Assembly (NCBI GenBank): GCA_024235215.1
Contig: JACKMU010000005.1
Location: 62,001 to 126,000, forward strand
Origin: Chromatiaceae bacterium
GTDB lineage: Bacteria; Pseudomonadota; Gammaproteobacteria; Chromatiales; Chromatiaceae
DNA: 64,000 nt
Direction of reading: 5' to 3'
The translations under genes were made by a program, and so were the position numbers. The notes under the pieces are model-generated. The model ran no database searches, was not told the origin of the DNA, and saw only the letters and a program-made list of their open reading frames with translations. Positions 9,061 through 18,052 of this stretch are shown one piece after another. Position 1 is the first letter of the stretch, and each line of letters opens with the position of its first letter.

Positions 9061-10014
9061 ATGTTCGGAATGAATGCAGACTGGTCGCTGGAGGTGTTCG
9101 AGCGCTATTTCACCATTGGTGACTACGCGGGCGGCGAGGCGCGCTGGTGCCCCGGATGCGGCGACCACGGCGTACTTACCGCAATCCACAAGTTGTTGCG
9201 CGATGAACAGGTCCCACCCGAAACCACGGTCGCGGTTTCGGGCATCGGCTGTTCCAGCCGTCTGCCCCACTACATGGGCACCTACGGTTTCCACGGACTG
9301 CATGGACGCGCGTTACCGATCGCCTGTGGCATCAAAAGCAGGCGCCCGGAACTGGATGTCTGGGTCGCTACCGGAGATGGTGACTGCTTCTCCATTGGCA
9401 CGGCCCACTGGATCCATGCAATTCGCTATAACATGGACATGACGGTGCTGGCCTTCGATAACAGCGTCTATGGGTTGACCAAGGCCCAGACCTCCCCGAC
9501 CAGCCCGCTCGGATTCAAGACCAACACCCATCCCACTGGCGCGATCCTGCCACCGCTCAATCCGCTGACGACCACGCTCGGGATCACCAACGTCTCCTTT
9601 GTGGCACAAGTGGTCGACTGGAGCCCGCCGCTGCTCTACGAGGTGATCAAAGCGGCGCATCGACATAAGGGGACGGGATTCGTACGCATCATTCAACGTT
9701 GTCCGGTTTTCTCGGACTCCGTCTCCAAGGCACTGCAGAATTCTCCCGAGCGGGTACTTCTGCTGCAGCACGAAAAAGGTATTCCGATCGATGCCTCCGC
9801 GAAACGCCAGTTCCCTAACTCGATCACACATGACCCGTCGGATCTCGCCGCAGCCCGGGCGGTTGCCGAGGATACATCGCGCATACCGGTCGGCTTGCTG
9901 TACCAGAATACGGACGCGCTGTGCTACGAGACACTCAGCAGCCGAGGGACCGAATTCACAGTGAAAAAGAGACTCGCCGGAATCAATGCCGCACTGGACC
10001 GGTTTACTATTTAA
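9061..10014 (+). CDS. korB: 2-oxoglutarate:ferredoxin oxidoreductase beta subunit
   Basis: A 317-residue thiamine pyrophosphate-binding subunit. WCPGCGDHG near the N-terminus and GIGCSSRLPHYM supply cysteines of the [4Fe-4S] cluster. GDGDCFSIGT followed by FDNSVYGLTKAQ is the TPP/magnesium motif, and SPTSPLGFKT is typical of KorB. It completes the KorAB heterodimer, catalysing the ferredoxin-dependent, oxygen-sensitive carboxylation step of the reverse TCA cycle. It starts six bases after korA stops, with GGAGG in the end of korA. Confidence 0.9.
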   Translation: MFGMNADWSLEVFERYFTIGDYAGGEARWCPGCGDHGVLTAIHKLLRDEQVPPETTVAVSGIGCSSRLPHYMGTYGFHGLHGRALPIACGIKSRRPELDVWVATGDGDCFSIGTAHWIHAIRYNMDMTVLAFDNSVYGLTKAQTSPTSPLGFKTNTHPTGAILPPLNPLTTTLGITNVSFVAQVVDWSPPLLYEVIKAAHRHKGTGFVRIIQRCPVFSDSVSKALQNSPERVLLLQHEKGIPIDASAKRQFPNSITHDPSDLAAARAVAEDTSRIPVGLLYQNTDALCYETLSSRGTEFTVKKRLAGINAALDRFTI

Positions 10015-10090
10015 AAGATAATCCTGAGCAATACGGGATAGCAGGAGATGGGTGCAAACCCATATTCCAAATGGGGGGAGTTTTCGCAAA

Positions 10091-12601
10091 ATGACACCAA
10101 TCGAGTCAATAAGCGACGAAGAAGAGATCGATATTCCGGACGCGGATCACCGAGACCTGCCCAAGCTCACTACCGCAGTCAAGGATGCCAAGACCACCCG
10201 GGAGTTGATGTTCGTACTGCGTCACTTCCACCTCGGTGATCCAACCGCAAGTGAACGGCTGGCGCAAGTAGATGACGACCTGCTACCCGCACTATTAAAC
10301 CCGTACCGGGACAGCAGCAGACTGCTCTACAACTACCCGCTGCTGCTGTTACCGCGCAGTGCAGAGGCGCAAACGCCGATCCACGACACGGTGTTGTCAC
10401 TCGACCAATGGCTACATCAAGCAGCAGCGGAGTTCGCTCCGGGAAAAGAGAGTGCCCGCATTCTGAAGGATCACCTGCCGTGGCTGGCGCACCAGTTGCG
10501 TCAAAGACTGGCACAGATCGAAGGTCCGGTGAATGCGACGCCGGTGCTCAGTGAAACTGCAAGCATGCTGGAGGAGCATCTGCAGCTGAAAGGAGGCGCG
10601 CAAGAACAGCTGAGCGGCGATCTGGAACGGCTACTGCAGCAAGTACCCGCGGGTGCGGAGCTGCTCGGGTATGGCCGATACCCGGCACTGCATCTGTTGA
10701 TTCATACCGCACTAAGCAAAGCGCTGCCACGCCGAGCCCGTTTTCAAGAACAGATTGCCGAGTGCATCCGCGGACTCAAGCAGCTGTTCGACGTGGAGTG
10801 GGAAAAATCGGATGAGTCGATAGAGCCGCGTGCAGCCCGCGATAGTATCGGACTGGGCAGTAACTACTTTAACCCCGACGCACTCTCGGCAGTGATGGAC
10901 CACTCTCATGGAACTCGGCAAATGCCGGTGGAGCGACGCGAAAGGATTCAGCGAACGCTATCGATTTTAGAGTCCTGGCAGCCCGATCCGGTGCTGGTAC
11001 GTTTCGTACATGTCGGTTCACTGACCGATGACTGGTGCAGTGAATCCAGCTTATACGAGGCGCTGGCCGATGCGGACCCGTGCGCGCGGGCGATGCAAGT
11101 GTTCGACGAAAAAGCGGCGGAGCACGCCGAAATATTCAGCGCTGTGCGTATCGCCGAGCTGGAGATCAAGGGTATCTACAACCCGGAGATACACGATCCC
11201 TGGTTCGCCGGTTTTCGCTGGAACGCTTTCTCCCGCGAAGAACTGCTGCTGGTACCGACCACCATCGCTCTGGGGGCCGCCGATCAGATAGCTGACGAGG
11301 GGTTACGCTCGTTATCGCGCCTGCTGAATTCCGGCCGACCGGTGCAGATCCTGATACGGGTGCAACCGCACAACAATCCCGGGGCCGCACCCGATGAGGG
11401 ACCATTCCAGGCGTTTCGCACCGAGCTGGGGTATCTCGGCATAGCTCACCGGCAGGCGGTGGTCACCCAATCTTCACCAGCACGCCATAAACACCTGCTC
11501 GACTGTTTCAACATCGCGTTTGAATCCACCAACACCAGTCTGCATGTGATCAATACCGGTCAGCGCCCGATCAGTAAACTGGTGCCTTTAAATGCCTGGT
11601 TGGTGGCGGGAGCCGCCATTGAAAGCCGCGCCCATCCATTCTTCCGTATCAACCCTGCCGCCGGAGATTCCGCACTGGCACGTATGGATTTCAGCGAAAA
11701 TCCCCAGGAGAGCGTCGACTGGCCGGTGCACCCGTTCCGCTATCTCGATGAGAACGGCCATGTAGCGGAAGAACAGCTGGGGTTTACCTTCGTCGACTAT
11801 GTCTTGCTGATCGAGCGTCTGCGCGGTTCGTTTCGCTACATACCGCCAGAGTGTGACTCGCCCGCATTGACACCGGTGGATCGCTATCTGGCGATGCCTC
11901 GTGATCAGACCAGAACACTGGTTCCTTTTGTCTGGGCGGTCGACAGCAATCTGATACTGCATCGCCTGGTGTTCTCGATCGACCTGATCAATGCCGCCCG
12001 GGACCGCAGAAACTACTGGCGCGCGCTGCAGGAGATGGCGGGGATTCGCAACAAACATGTGGAACGTGCAATAGCAGCGACGCGTGACGAGGAGCAGCGT
12101 CAGGCAGCCGAGGCCCGGGCTGTACTGCAAGCCCAGCATACCGAAGAGCTGCTCAGGGTACGCACCGAAGCCGCTGGAGAAGCGATGCAACGGCTCACCG
12201 ACATGCTTTTGGGATTGGACACCATGGCGCCTCCTCAACCCGCGCGCGCAGTGCCATCAAAGACAGTGGCAACCACTGCACAGGAAGAGGGAAAGCTTCC
12301 TCCCGAGGAACAAACGGCACCGACCACCAAGAGCGAGGAGAGTCTTGAGTTCGAAGAGCCGTGGATCGATACACCCTTGTGTACCAGCTGCAATGACTGT
12401 CTGAAAGTGAACGCGCTGCTGTTTCTCTACAATGAGGAAAAGCAGGCACTGCTGGGTGATCCTAAAAACGGGACGTATGCGCAGCTCGTCGAAGCAGCAG
12501 AACTCTGTCCTGCCAAGTGTATTCATCCAGGCATGCCATTGAATCCGGATGAACCGAACCTGGATGCACTGATCCAGAGGGCGGTACCGTTCAACCAATG
12601 A
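10091..12601 (+). CDS. Large PFOR-beta-like protein with C-terminal ferredoxin domain
   Basis: An 836-residue protein of no assigned function. The first 350 residues are unrecognised and helical. A module at about 365-560 (EELLLVPTTIALGAAD, SGRPVQILIRV, and later a WRALQEMAG helix) parallels the C-terminal module of the 1531-residue protein downstream and looks like the TPP domain of pyruvate:ferredoxin oxidoreductase without its cofactor motifs. A charged coiled coil follows at about 655-705, then a Pro/Thr/Glu linker. The last 80 residues form a ferredoxin-like domain with CTSCNDC and LCPAKC, enough for one [4Fe-4S] cluster. I choose ATG 10091 (GGGGGGAG upstream); a GTG at 10052 is the alternative. 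The stop overlaps the rnfB ATG by four bases, so coupled translation is likely. Best guess: an electron-transfer scaffold linking KOR to Rnf; this is inference. Confidence 0.75.
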   Translation: MTPIESISDEEEIDIPDADHRDLPKLTTAVKDAKTTRELMFVLRHFHLGDPTASERLAQVDDDLLPALLNPYRDSSRLLYNYPLLLLPRSAEAQTPIHDTVLSLDQWLHQAAAEFAPGKESARILKDHLPWLAHQLRQRLAQIEGPVNATPVLSETASMLEEHLQLKGGAQEQLSGDLERLLQQVPAGAELLGYGRYPALHLLIHTALSKALPRRARFQEQIAECIRGLKQLFDVEWEKSDESIEPRAARDSIGLGSNYFNPDALSAVMDHSHGTRQMPVERRERIQRTLSILESWQPDPVLVRFVHVGSLTDDWCSESSLYEALADADPCARAMQVFDEKAAEHAEIFSAVRIAELEIKGIYNPEIHDPWFAGFRWNAFSREELLLVPTTIALGAADQIADEGLRSLSRLLNSGRPVQILIRVQPHNNPGAAPDEGPFQAFRTELGYLGIAHRQAVVTQSSPARHKHLLDCFNIAFESTNTSLHVINTGQRPISKLVPLNAWLVAGAAIESRAHPFFRINPAAGDSALARMDFSENPQESVDWPVHPFRYLDENGHVAEEQLGFTFVDYVLLIERLRGSFRYIPPECDSPALTPVDRYLAMPRDQTRTLVPFVWAVDSNLILHRLVFSIDLINAARDRRNYWRALQEMAGIRNKHVERAIAATRDEEQRQAAEARAVLQAQHTEELLRVRTEAAGEAMQRLTDMLLGLDTMAPPQPARAVPSKTVATTAQEEGKLPPEEQTAPTTKSEESLEFEEPWIDTPLCTSCNDCLKVNALLFLYNEEKQALLGDPKNGTYAQLVEAAELCPAKCIHPGMPLNPDEPNLDALIQRAVPFNQ

Positions 12602-13464
12602 GCGATCTGCTGATTGCGCCGGCCATTATGGCAGGACTGGGGCTTTTCTTCTCGGTGATCCTGGCGGTTGCCTACCGTTTCCTGAAAGTCCAGGAGGACC
12701 CCAGGATCGAGGAGACAGAGCTGCTACTGCCAGGCTCCAACTGTGGCGCTTGTGGCCAACCCGGATGTCACGCCTTCGCAGAGCAGTTGGTGCTGGGTAG
12801 CGTCAAACCGAGCCAGTGTACGGTGGCAAACCAGAACGTGGTGGATGCGGTGGCCGAACTGCTGGATGTGGATCCGGGGCAACAGGAGAAACGCGTCGCC
12901 CGGCTCCGCTGTGCCGGTGGCAGAGCCGAAGCCTTCCAGATAGCCGAATACCACGGCTTCGCCAATTGTCGTGCCGCTGCGATCGTCTCCGGTGGTGGCA
13001 AGGGATGCTCCTGGGGATGTCTTGGACTGGGCGACTGCGCGATATCTTGCGGTTTCGACGCGATACGCATGAACAGCAACGGGCTGCCCGCAGTGGATAT
13101 CGACCGATGCACCGCCTGCGGTGACTGCGTCGAAGCTTGCCCGCGCAATCTGTTCGTGCTGACACCCGTTGCCCAGAAGCTGTTCGTCCAATGCAACACT
13201 CCTTTGCGCGGCGACGCGGCGACGGCATTGTGTAAAGTAGCCTGCGACGCCTGTGGCCGTTGCAGCGCGGATGCAGCGCCAGGACTGGTGCAGATGGTGG
13301 AGAACCTGCCGTTGGTCGACTATTCGGCTGGCGGTCCAGCCAGCCCGGAAGCCACTTTCCGTTGCCCTACCGGGGCCATTCAGTGGCTTGAGGGAGTCCA
13401 GTTCGGCAATCAGGATTTCTCGAACCCCCAGAGCAAAAATCAGAGGGAGAGCCGTTATGCCTAG
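12598..13464 (+). CDS. rnfB: Rnf complex iron-sulfur subunit B
   Basis: A 288-residue subunit with one N-terminal membrane helix (about 5-30). The RnfB Fe-S domain follows (GSNCGACGQPGCHAFAEQL with a later Cys), then ferredoxin repeats including GCLGLGDC, IDRCTACGDCVEACP and CDACGRC. RnfB accepts electrons from, or passes them to, soluble ferredoxin on the cytoplasmic face. It overlaps the preceding gene by ATGA, and its last eight bases (ATGCCTAG) contain the start of the next gene. Placing rnfB between two large unknown iron-sulfur proteins instead of directly before rnfC is unusual. Confidence 0.92.
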   Translation: MSDLLIAPAIMAGLGLFFSVILAVAYRFLKVQEDPRIEETELLLPGSNCGACGQPGCHAFAEQLVLGSVKPSQCTVANQNVVDAVAELLDVDPGQQEKRVARLRCAGGRAEAFQIAEYHGFANCRAAAIVSGGGKGCSWGCLGLGDCAISCGFDAIRMNSNGLPAVDIDRCTACGDCVEACPRNLFVLTPVAQKLFVQCNTPLRGDAATALCKVACDACGRCSADAAPGLVQMVENLPLVDYSAGGPASPEATFRCPTGAIQWLEGVQFGNQDFSNPQSKNQRESRYA

Positions 13465-16400
13465 CTTTACCGAGACAGCACTACGGCTGTTGCAAACTCT
13501 GGTTGGCAGACGTTCGACCGCAGCGGTGACCGGAGCCGGAACTGTTGCGGTGCTGGACGGGCAGAGTGCGGTCGCATTAATCGAAAGCCGGATCAGTCAG
13601 AGCGCTGGATTGGGACCGGGCACGCCCGATGAAGGTGCGTCACTGGTTTGGCGTCGGGAACTACAACGCAGGAAAGAGGCCAAGCAGAATGGGAAGCCGT
13701 ACGGGACGATCTTGGCGGAGGGTGCCAGAGGCGGATTGGCAGCTGCTGCCGGAGCGTCTCTGTCAGGTATGCGTTCCACCACTTTTCTCAACGCCCTGGA
13801 GGCGGCAGCGCTGCAGGATCTGCTCGCAACCATCGCCGGACGTCATCTGCCACTGGTTGCGCATATCGAAAATCGTGCTTTGGGTGGCTCATCCAGTGCG
13901 TCTGGGAGTGGGCATGAGGCATGCCATCTCAGTGTCGACAGTGGCTGCTTGCATCTCTGCGCTGTCAATGTGCAGGAAGCGGTCGATTTCACGCTAGTCG
14001 CCCGACGTGTTGCGGAGCAGGCGCTGCAGCCCGGTCTGGTATTCATCGACCGGGAGCAGACCGCCTGTTCGATGCAGCAGGTCAACCTGCCATCCGGTGA
14101 GTTCATTTCCGCCTATCTGGGCAGTGCCGATGATCTCATCCCCTGCCGCACACCGGCAGAGAAAGTGCTGTTCGGCGAGCAACGCCGGAGGGTACCACGA
14201 TGGCACGATCCAGACCGGCCGGTACTGCTGGGTGCCGCGCAACCGTCTACTGTATGGGGGCTGAGCCGAGCCGCATCGCGTCTCTATCTCGAAACCTCTT
14301 TGGAGAACAGTCTCGACGAGGCGTTCAAACAGTTCGCTGCGCATAGCGGCCGCTACTACTCCCCCGTCACCTCACACCGGGTTGATGACGCGGATCTGCT
14401 TTTGGTGCTCCTTGGCGCTGCGATAGAGACCGCGGAAGCGGTCGCCGACGCACTGCGTGCAGAGCGCAAGCTGAAGGTCGGCGTGTTTGGCATACGATCC
14501 CTGCACCCGTTTCCAGCGCAGCAGATCGCTGAACGCCTGCAACGAGCGAAGACCGTTTGTGTACTTGAGCGGCTTGTCCCCGCAGGCCTGGCCGATCCAC
14601 CGCTGCTCAGAGCGCTGAAGGCTGCCGTCCACCTGCGGGAACAGAGCGCAGGTGGTGCGACTGCACCAAAATTACTCTCGGTGCTCTATGGATCAGGTGG
14701 TCTGCCACTGCATGCGTCCGATCTGTTCGAACTCTGCCTCCGGGCAGCAAACCTGCGCGAACGCCAGGTGACTCTCGGTATTGCATTCGACCGCCAAAGT
14801 GTCTCATCTCACCCGAAGCGCCAGGTTCTGCTTGACCGACTGCGCCGAGACTATCCCGATCTCTCCAGCAAAGGGATAAGCGGAGAGCGCTCTCTTACGG
14901 GTCAGATCTTACCCAAAGAGGGAATCACGCTGGCACTGCACAGGGTATCAGGCACCGGCGGCGAAGGCTGGGCGCAGGAGGCTGCCGATCTGCTGTGGCG
15001 CGTGGCCGGCGGCGAGTTGCGCAGCCGGACAACACTGCCCACCCAGCCCTGGGGCGAAATCTGTAGTGATCGGATAGCCTGGGCTCCGAGTGGCATACGC
15101 GATCCGGGAGACCTTTTCCCGGTCGATATCGCGCTCATCAGCAGCGCCTCCGCTGTACGCATCTCCACTGAACTGAAACTCAACCAGGGCGGCGCGCTGC
15201 TGATGGAGGGAGTAGCAGCGAATCACCCACAGATTCCTGGCGAGATCCTGCAACGGATCCAAAGCTGTGATGCAGAGGTCTACCTGATCGACGGCGAGTC
15301 CATTGTACGCGATACCGATCTGCGCACCGAGCGTCTGCTTGGTGCGCTGTTCCGTATCCTGTTGGAGCGGGATTTGCTCGATGCCGGTCTGCGGAGATTA
15401 CTCTCCAGTCGGGAAACAGTGCTGTCCCATCTCCAGGAAGCGTTGCGCAAGCAGCATCTGGAGGCGTTTAGAGCTGGATTCGACGGGGTTGTCAAACTCC
15501 CTCGAGAGGCACTAGCCGCACTGCCGGCAGGTCACTTTGCTGGTGCTGAAGAAGTCTCGGAAAAACTGCAGCGGTTGGGAAATATCGACGATCACTATGA
15601 CAGTCTGCCCCGTTTCTGGGATCAGACCGGGGTGCTCTACCGTGATCGTGCCACTGACCAGATCACGCCGGATCCCTATCTTGCGATCGGTGCAATCCCG
15701 CCCTTCTCGTCTGCATTCCGCGACTTCACGAGTCTCCGGGACTTCCTCCCGGTGCTCGACCCGCAAGCCTGCACCGGCTGCGGCTCCTGCTGGAGCCTTT
15801 GCCCGGATGGTTCGATCGGTGTCAGTGCGATTACGCCCGCCAAACTGCTCGAAACCGGTATCCGGATGACCGCAATGGATGGTTTACGTCCGCTCTTGTC
15901 AAAGCTCTCCAAACGCATCACCAGTAGCTGCACACACCGCGGCGCGTCACCCGAGACTGCGGGAGACGTGCTGAACGACGCTTTCGACTGGCTGTTGCAA
16001 CAGTCGCTGCCGGAAAACCGCAAACAACTGGTAACCGAAGCGCAGCAAAAGTTCATCGCGGCGTTAGGCAGACTCCCGCTGGCGCTGACCGAGCCGCTGT
16101 TTCTGGAGGTGGAGAAAAAGTCAACCGGCGACGGCAGCCTGCTGTTTCTTGCCATCAACCCCGATAGCTGCAAGGGTTGTGGGATATGCATCACCCACTG
16201 TGAGCCCGGCGCGCTGATCCCTACTCCGCAAAGCCCGGAATTGATCGCTGATGCCAAGCAGCACTGGCGCACCTGGGAGCAACTGCCGGAGACCGACCAG
16301 GCTACGATCGGACGCAGCCTCACACAGGGAGTGCCGAACAGAGCCGCAGCGACGCTGATGGCGCAAAGTATCCAGAGCAGCCTGATTGGCGGAGATGGTG

Positions 16401-18052
16401 CTGAACCCGGATCGGGTGAGCGGCTGGCGCTACGCCTGTTGCTGGCAGCTGCGGAGTCCAGACAGCGTCCACTTCGGAGTCGTTTTCTCGAAGAGGTGCA
16501 TTCAACTAGAGAAAAGCTATCCAAACTGATTCAGAAAATACTCGCGGATGCACTGCCCAGCGACGATCTTGAAGCGCTGGCTGAGGGACTGAACAATCCT
16601 GGAAGCGGTGGCAGCGAGCTGGCCGCTCTTATTAATGAGGCGCTAGGCAGCAGCGATGGTCGTATCGACACCTTGCGACTGCGCCGATTGGTGGATCTGG
16701 CGCAGAAACTGAAAGATCTCTCCTGGCGACTGGCCGCAGGACGACAGGGCAGCGGCCGAGCCGCGCTTGGTCTGGTGCTCTCCAGCAACGCCACGTCGGG
16801 TTGGGCTGGGGTATTTCCGGACAACCCGTTTGCGGTGCCGGTCTCACTGGACACCACCGGTGACGCCGCACTGTTCGCTGCTGGACTTCAGCAGGGTCAG
16901 CTGCAGCAGGCACTGGATGGCTTTGTGCTGATGCGCAAGGCTCGTCTGGAGCTGGAGAGTCCGGCCGACGCGGCACGTCTCTGGTCCAGTATCGACAATC
17001 TGTGCTGGGACGATCTCGAAGCAGAGGAGCGAGCACTCTGTCCGCCGCTGCTCATCGCCGGCAGTAGCCAACTCCTCGCCGGTCGTGGTTTGTCACAGCT
17101 CTCTGAAATCATCGCGGGCAAACTGCCAATCAAGGTGGTGCTTTTCGCCGATCTCGATTTGGGCCTCGCCGGCACCGCGGATTCTGGTCTGCATCTGGCA
17201 ACGAGCGCGGATCCGGGACGGGATCTGGCACTGCTCGCGCTCTCCCGAAGGCAGAGCTTCAACGCACAGTGCTCCATCGGATATCCCGACCATCTGATCG
17301 AGACCTTCGAGGCGGCACTGAACTTCTCCGGCCCGGCACTGCTTCAGCTCTATGCGCCCTCCCCCGGACGACACGGCTTTGCCACCGATCAGACTGTCCG
17401 GCAGGCACGGCTCGCTGTGGAGAGCCGCACTTTTCCACTCTACCGTTACGACCCTGAGGCAGAGGGGGTGTTCGGCTCACGCTTCAGCCTGGAGGGCAAT
17501 CCCGGTCCGGAACACGACTGGATGGAAAATCATGCCAACACCCCTTTGACCACCGCCAACTGGATGCTGGCAGAGCGTCGTTTCGCACACTGGTTTGCGC
17601 CGTTGCCAAAGAATGCATCGGAGTCACTCCCCGCCGCCGAGTACCTGCTTTTGGAAGAGTCCCTGCGCAGCGGTAAAAGCGCCTGGGTGTCTGCTGCGGA
17701 TGCCGCAGGCGCCAGCTCCCGCTATCTGCTGGATCCGACCTTGGTAAAGGCATGCGAAGATCGCCTGCAGGGCTGGCGCATGCTGCAGGAGATCGCCGGC
17801 GTGGTCACACCCTTCACGCGCCGCATCGAGGAGCAGGCGCAACAACAGGTTGCCGCAGCACACCAGGCCGAGCTGCAGCAGCTGCAAGCGAGCTATGAGG
17901 CTCGTATCAAAGCGCTCAAGCAGGAACTGTTGGAACAGTCCCGCAGTGAGATCAGATCCCGTCTCATGGCACTGGCCGGATACGATACGAGCCCGGGAAA
18001 GAGCGCCCGGACACACTCCGAAGAGCATGCCGCTCCCGGGAGCCTGCAGTGA
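13457..18052 (+). CDS. Giant NifJ-like (PFOR-related) protein lacking TPP motifs
   Basis: A 1531-residue protein laid out like pyruvate:ferredoxin oxidoreductase: a pyrimidine-domain-like N-terminus (GTVAVLDGQSAV), a transketolase-C-like part near 330-430, a gamma-like domain near 498 (GTGGEGWAQEAADLL), a cluster CTGCGSCWSLCP near 770, a second CKGCGICITHC near 902, then a C-terminal TPP-fold-like region (about 1190-1330). That last region keeps the skeleton (SGPALLQLYAPSPGRHG) but lacks the GDG and the NTGGQ-type motif that bind thiamine pyrophosphate in NifJ. A coiled coil ends the protein. It is therefore probably not a working oxoacid synthase. The start at ATG 13457 overlaps rnfB by eight bases; the stop overlaps the rnfC GTG by four. 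Role inferred: structural electron relay between KorAB and Rnf. Confidence 0.8.
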   Translation: MPSFTETALRLLQTLVGRRSTAAVTGAGTVAVLDGQSAVALIESRISQSAGLGPGTPDEGASLVWRRELQRRKEAKQNGKPYGTILAEGARGGLAAAAGASLSGMRSTTFLNALEAAALQDLLATIAGRHLPLVAHIENRALGGSSSASGSGHEACHLSVDSGCLHLCAVNVQEAVDFTLVARRVAEQALQPGLVFIDREQTACSMQQVNLPSGEFISAYLGSADDLIPCRTPAEKVLFGEQRRRVPRWHDPDRPVLLGAAQPSTVWGLSRAASRLYLETSLENSLDEAFKQFAAHSGRYYSPVTSHRVDDADLLLVLLGAAIETAEAVADALRAERKLKVGVFGIRSLHPFPAQQIAERLQRAKTVCVLERLVPAGLADPPLLRALKAAVHLREQSAGGATAPKLLSVLYGSGGLPLHASDLFELCLRAANLRERQVTLGIAFDRQSVSSHPKRQVLLDRLRRDYPDLSSKGISGERSLTGQILPKEGITLALHRVSGTGGEGWAQEAADLLWRVAGGELRSRTTLPTQPWGEICSDRIAWAPSGIRDPGDLFPVDIALISSASAVRISTELKLNQGGALLMEGVAANHPQIPGEILQRIQSCDAEVYLIDGESIVRDTDLRTERLLGALFRILLERDLLDAGLRRLLSSRETVLSHLQEALRKQHLEAFRAGFDGVVKLPREALAALPAGHFAGAEEVSEKLQRLGNIDDHYDSLPRFWDQTGVLYRDRATDQITPDPYLAIGAIPPFSSAFRDFTSLRDFLPVLDPQACTGCGSCWSLCPDGSIGVSAITPAKLLETGIRMTAMDGLRPLLSKLSKRITSSCTHRGASPETAGDVLNDAFDWLLQQSLPENRKQLVTEAQQKFIAALGRLPLALTEPLFLEVEKKSTGDGSLLFLAINPDSCKGCGICITHCEPGALIPTPQSPELIADAKQHWRTWEQLPETDQATIGRSLTQGVPNRAAATLMAQSIQSSLIGGDGAEPGSGERLALRLLLAAAESRQRPLRSRFLEEVHSTREKLSKLIQKILADALPSDDLEALAEGLNNPGSGGSELAALINEALGSSDGRIDTLRLRRLVDLAQKLKDLSWRLAAGRQGSGRAALGLVLSSNATSGWAGVFPDNPFAVPVSLDTTGDAALFAAGLQQGQLQQALDGFVLMRKARLELESPADAARLWSSIDNLCWDDLEAEERALCPPLLIAGSSQLLAGRGLSQLSEIIAGKLPIKVVLFADLDLGLAGTADSGLHLATSADPGRDLALLALSRRQSFNAQCSIGYPDHLIETFEAALNFSGPALLQLYAPSPGRHGFATDQTVRQARLAVESRTFPLYRYDPEAEGVFGSRFSLEGNPGPEHDWMENHANTPLTTANWMLAERRFAHWFAPLPKNASESLPAAEYLLLEESLRSGKSAWVSAADAAGASSRYLLDPTLVKACEDRLQGWRMLQEIAGVVTPFTRRIEEQAQQQVAAAHQAELQQLQASYEARIKALKQELLEQSRSEIRSRLMALAGYDTSPGKSARTHSEEHAAPGSLQ

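Noticed and set aside
9313..10089. Long minus-strand open frame antisense to korB
   Set aside because: It mirrors a strongly conserved gene, has no ribosome site or motif, and is explained by codon bias.
13457..18052. Calling the 1531-residue protein an active pyruvate:ferredoxin oxidoreductase (NifJ)
   Set aside because: Length and domain order invite it, but the TPP-binding motifs are not visible in the last domain, and the gene sits inside rnf next to a complete korAB.
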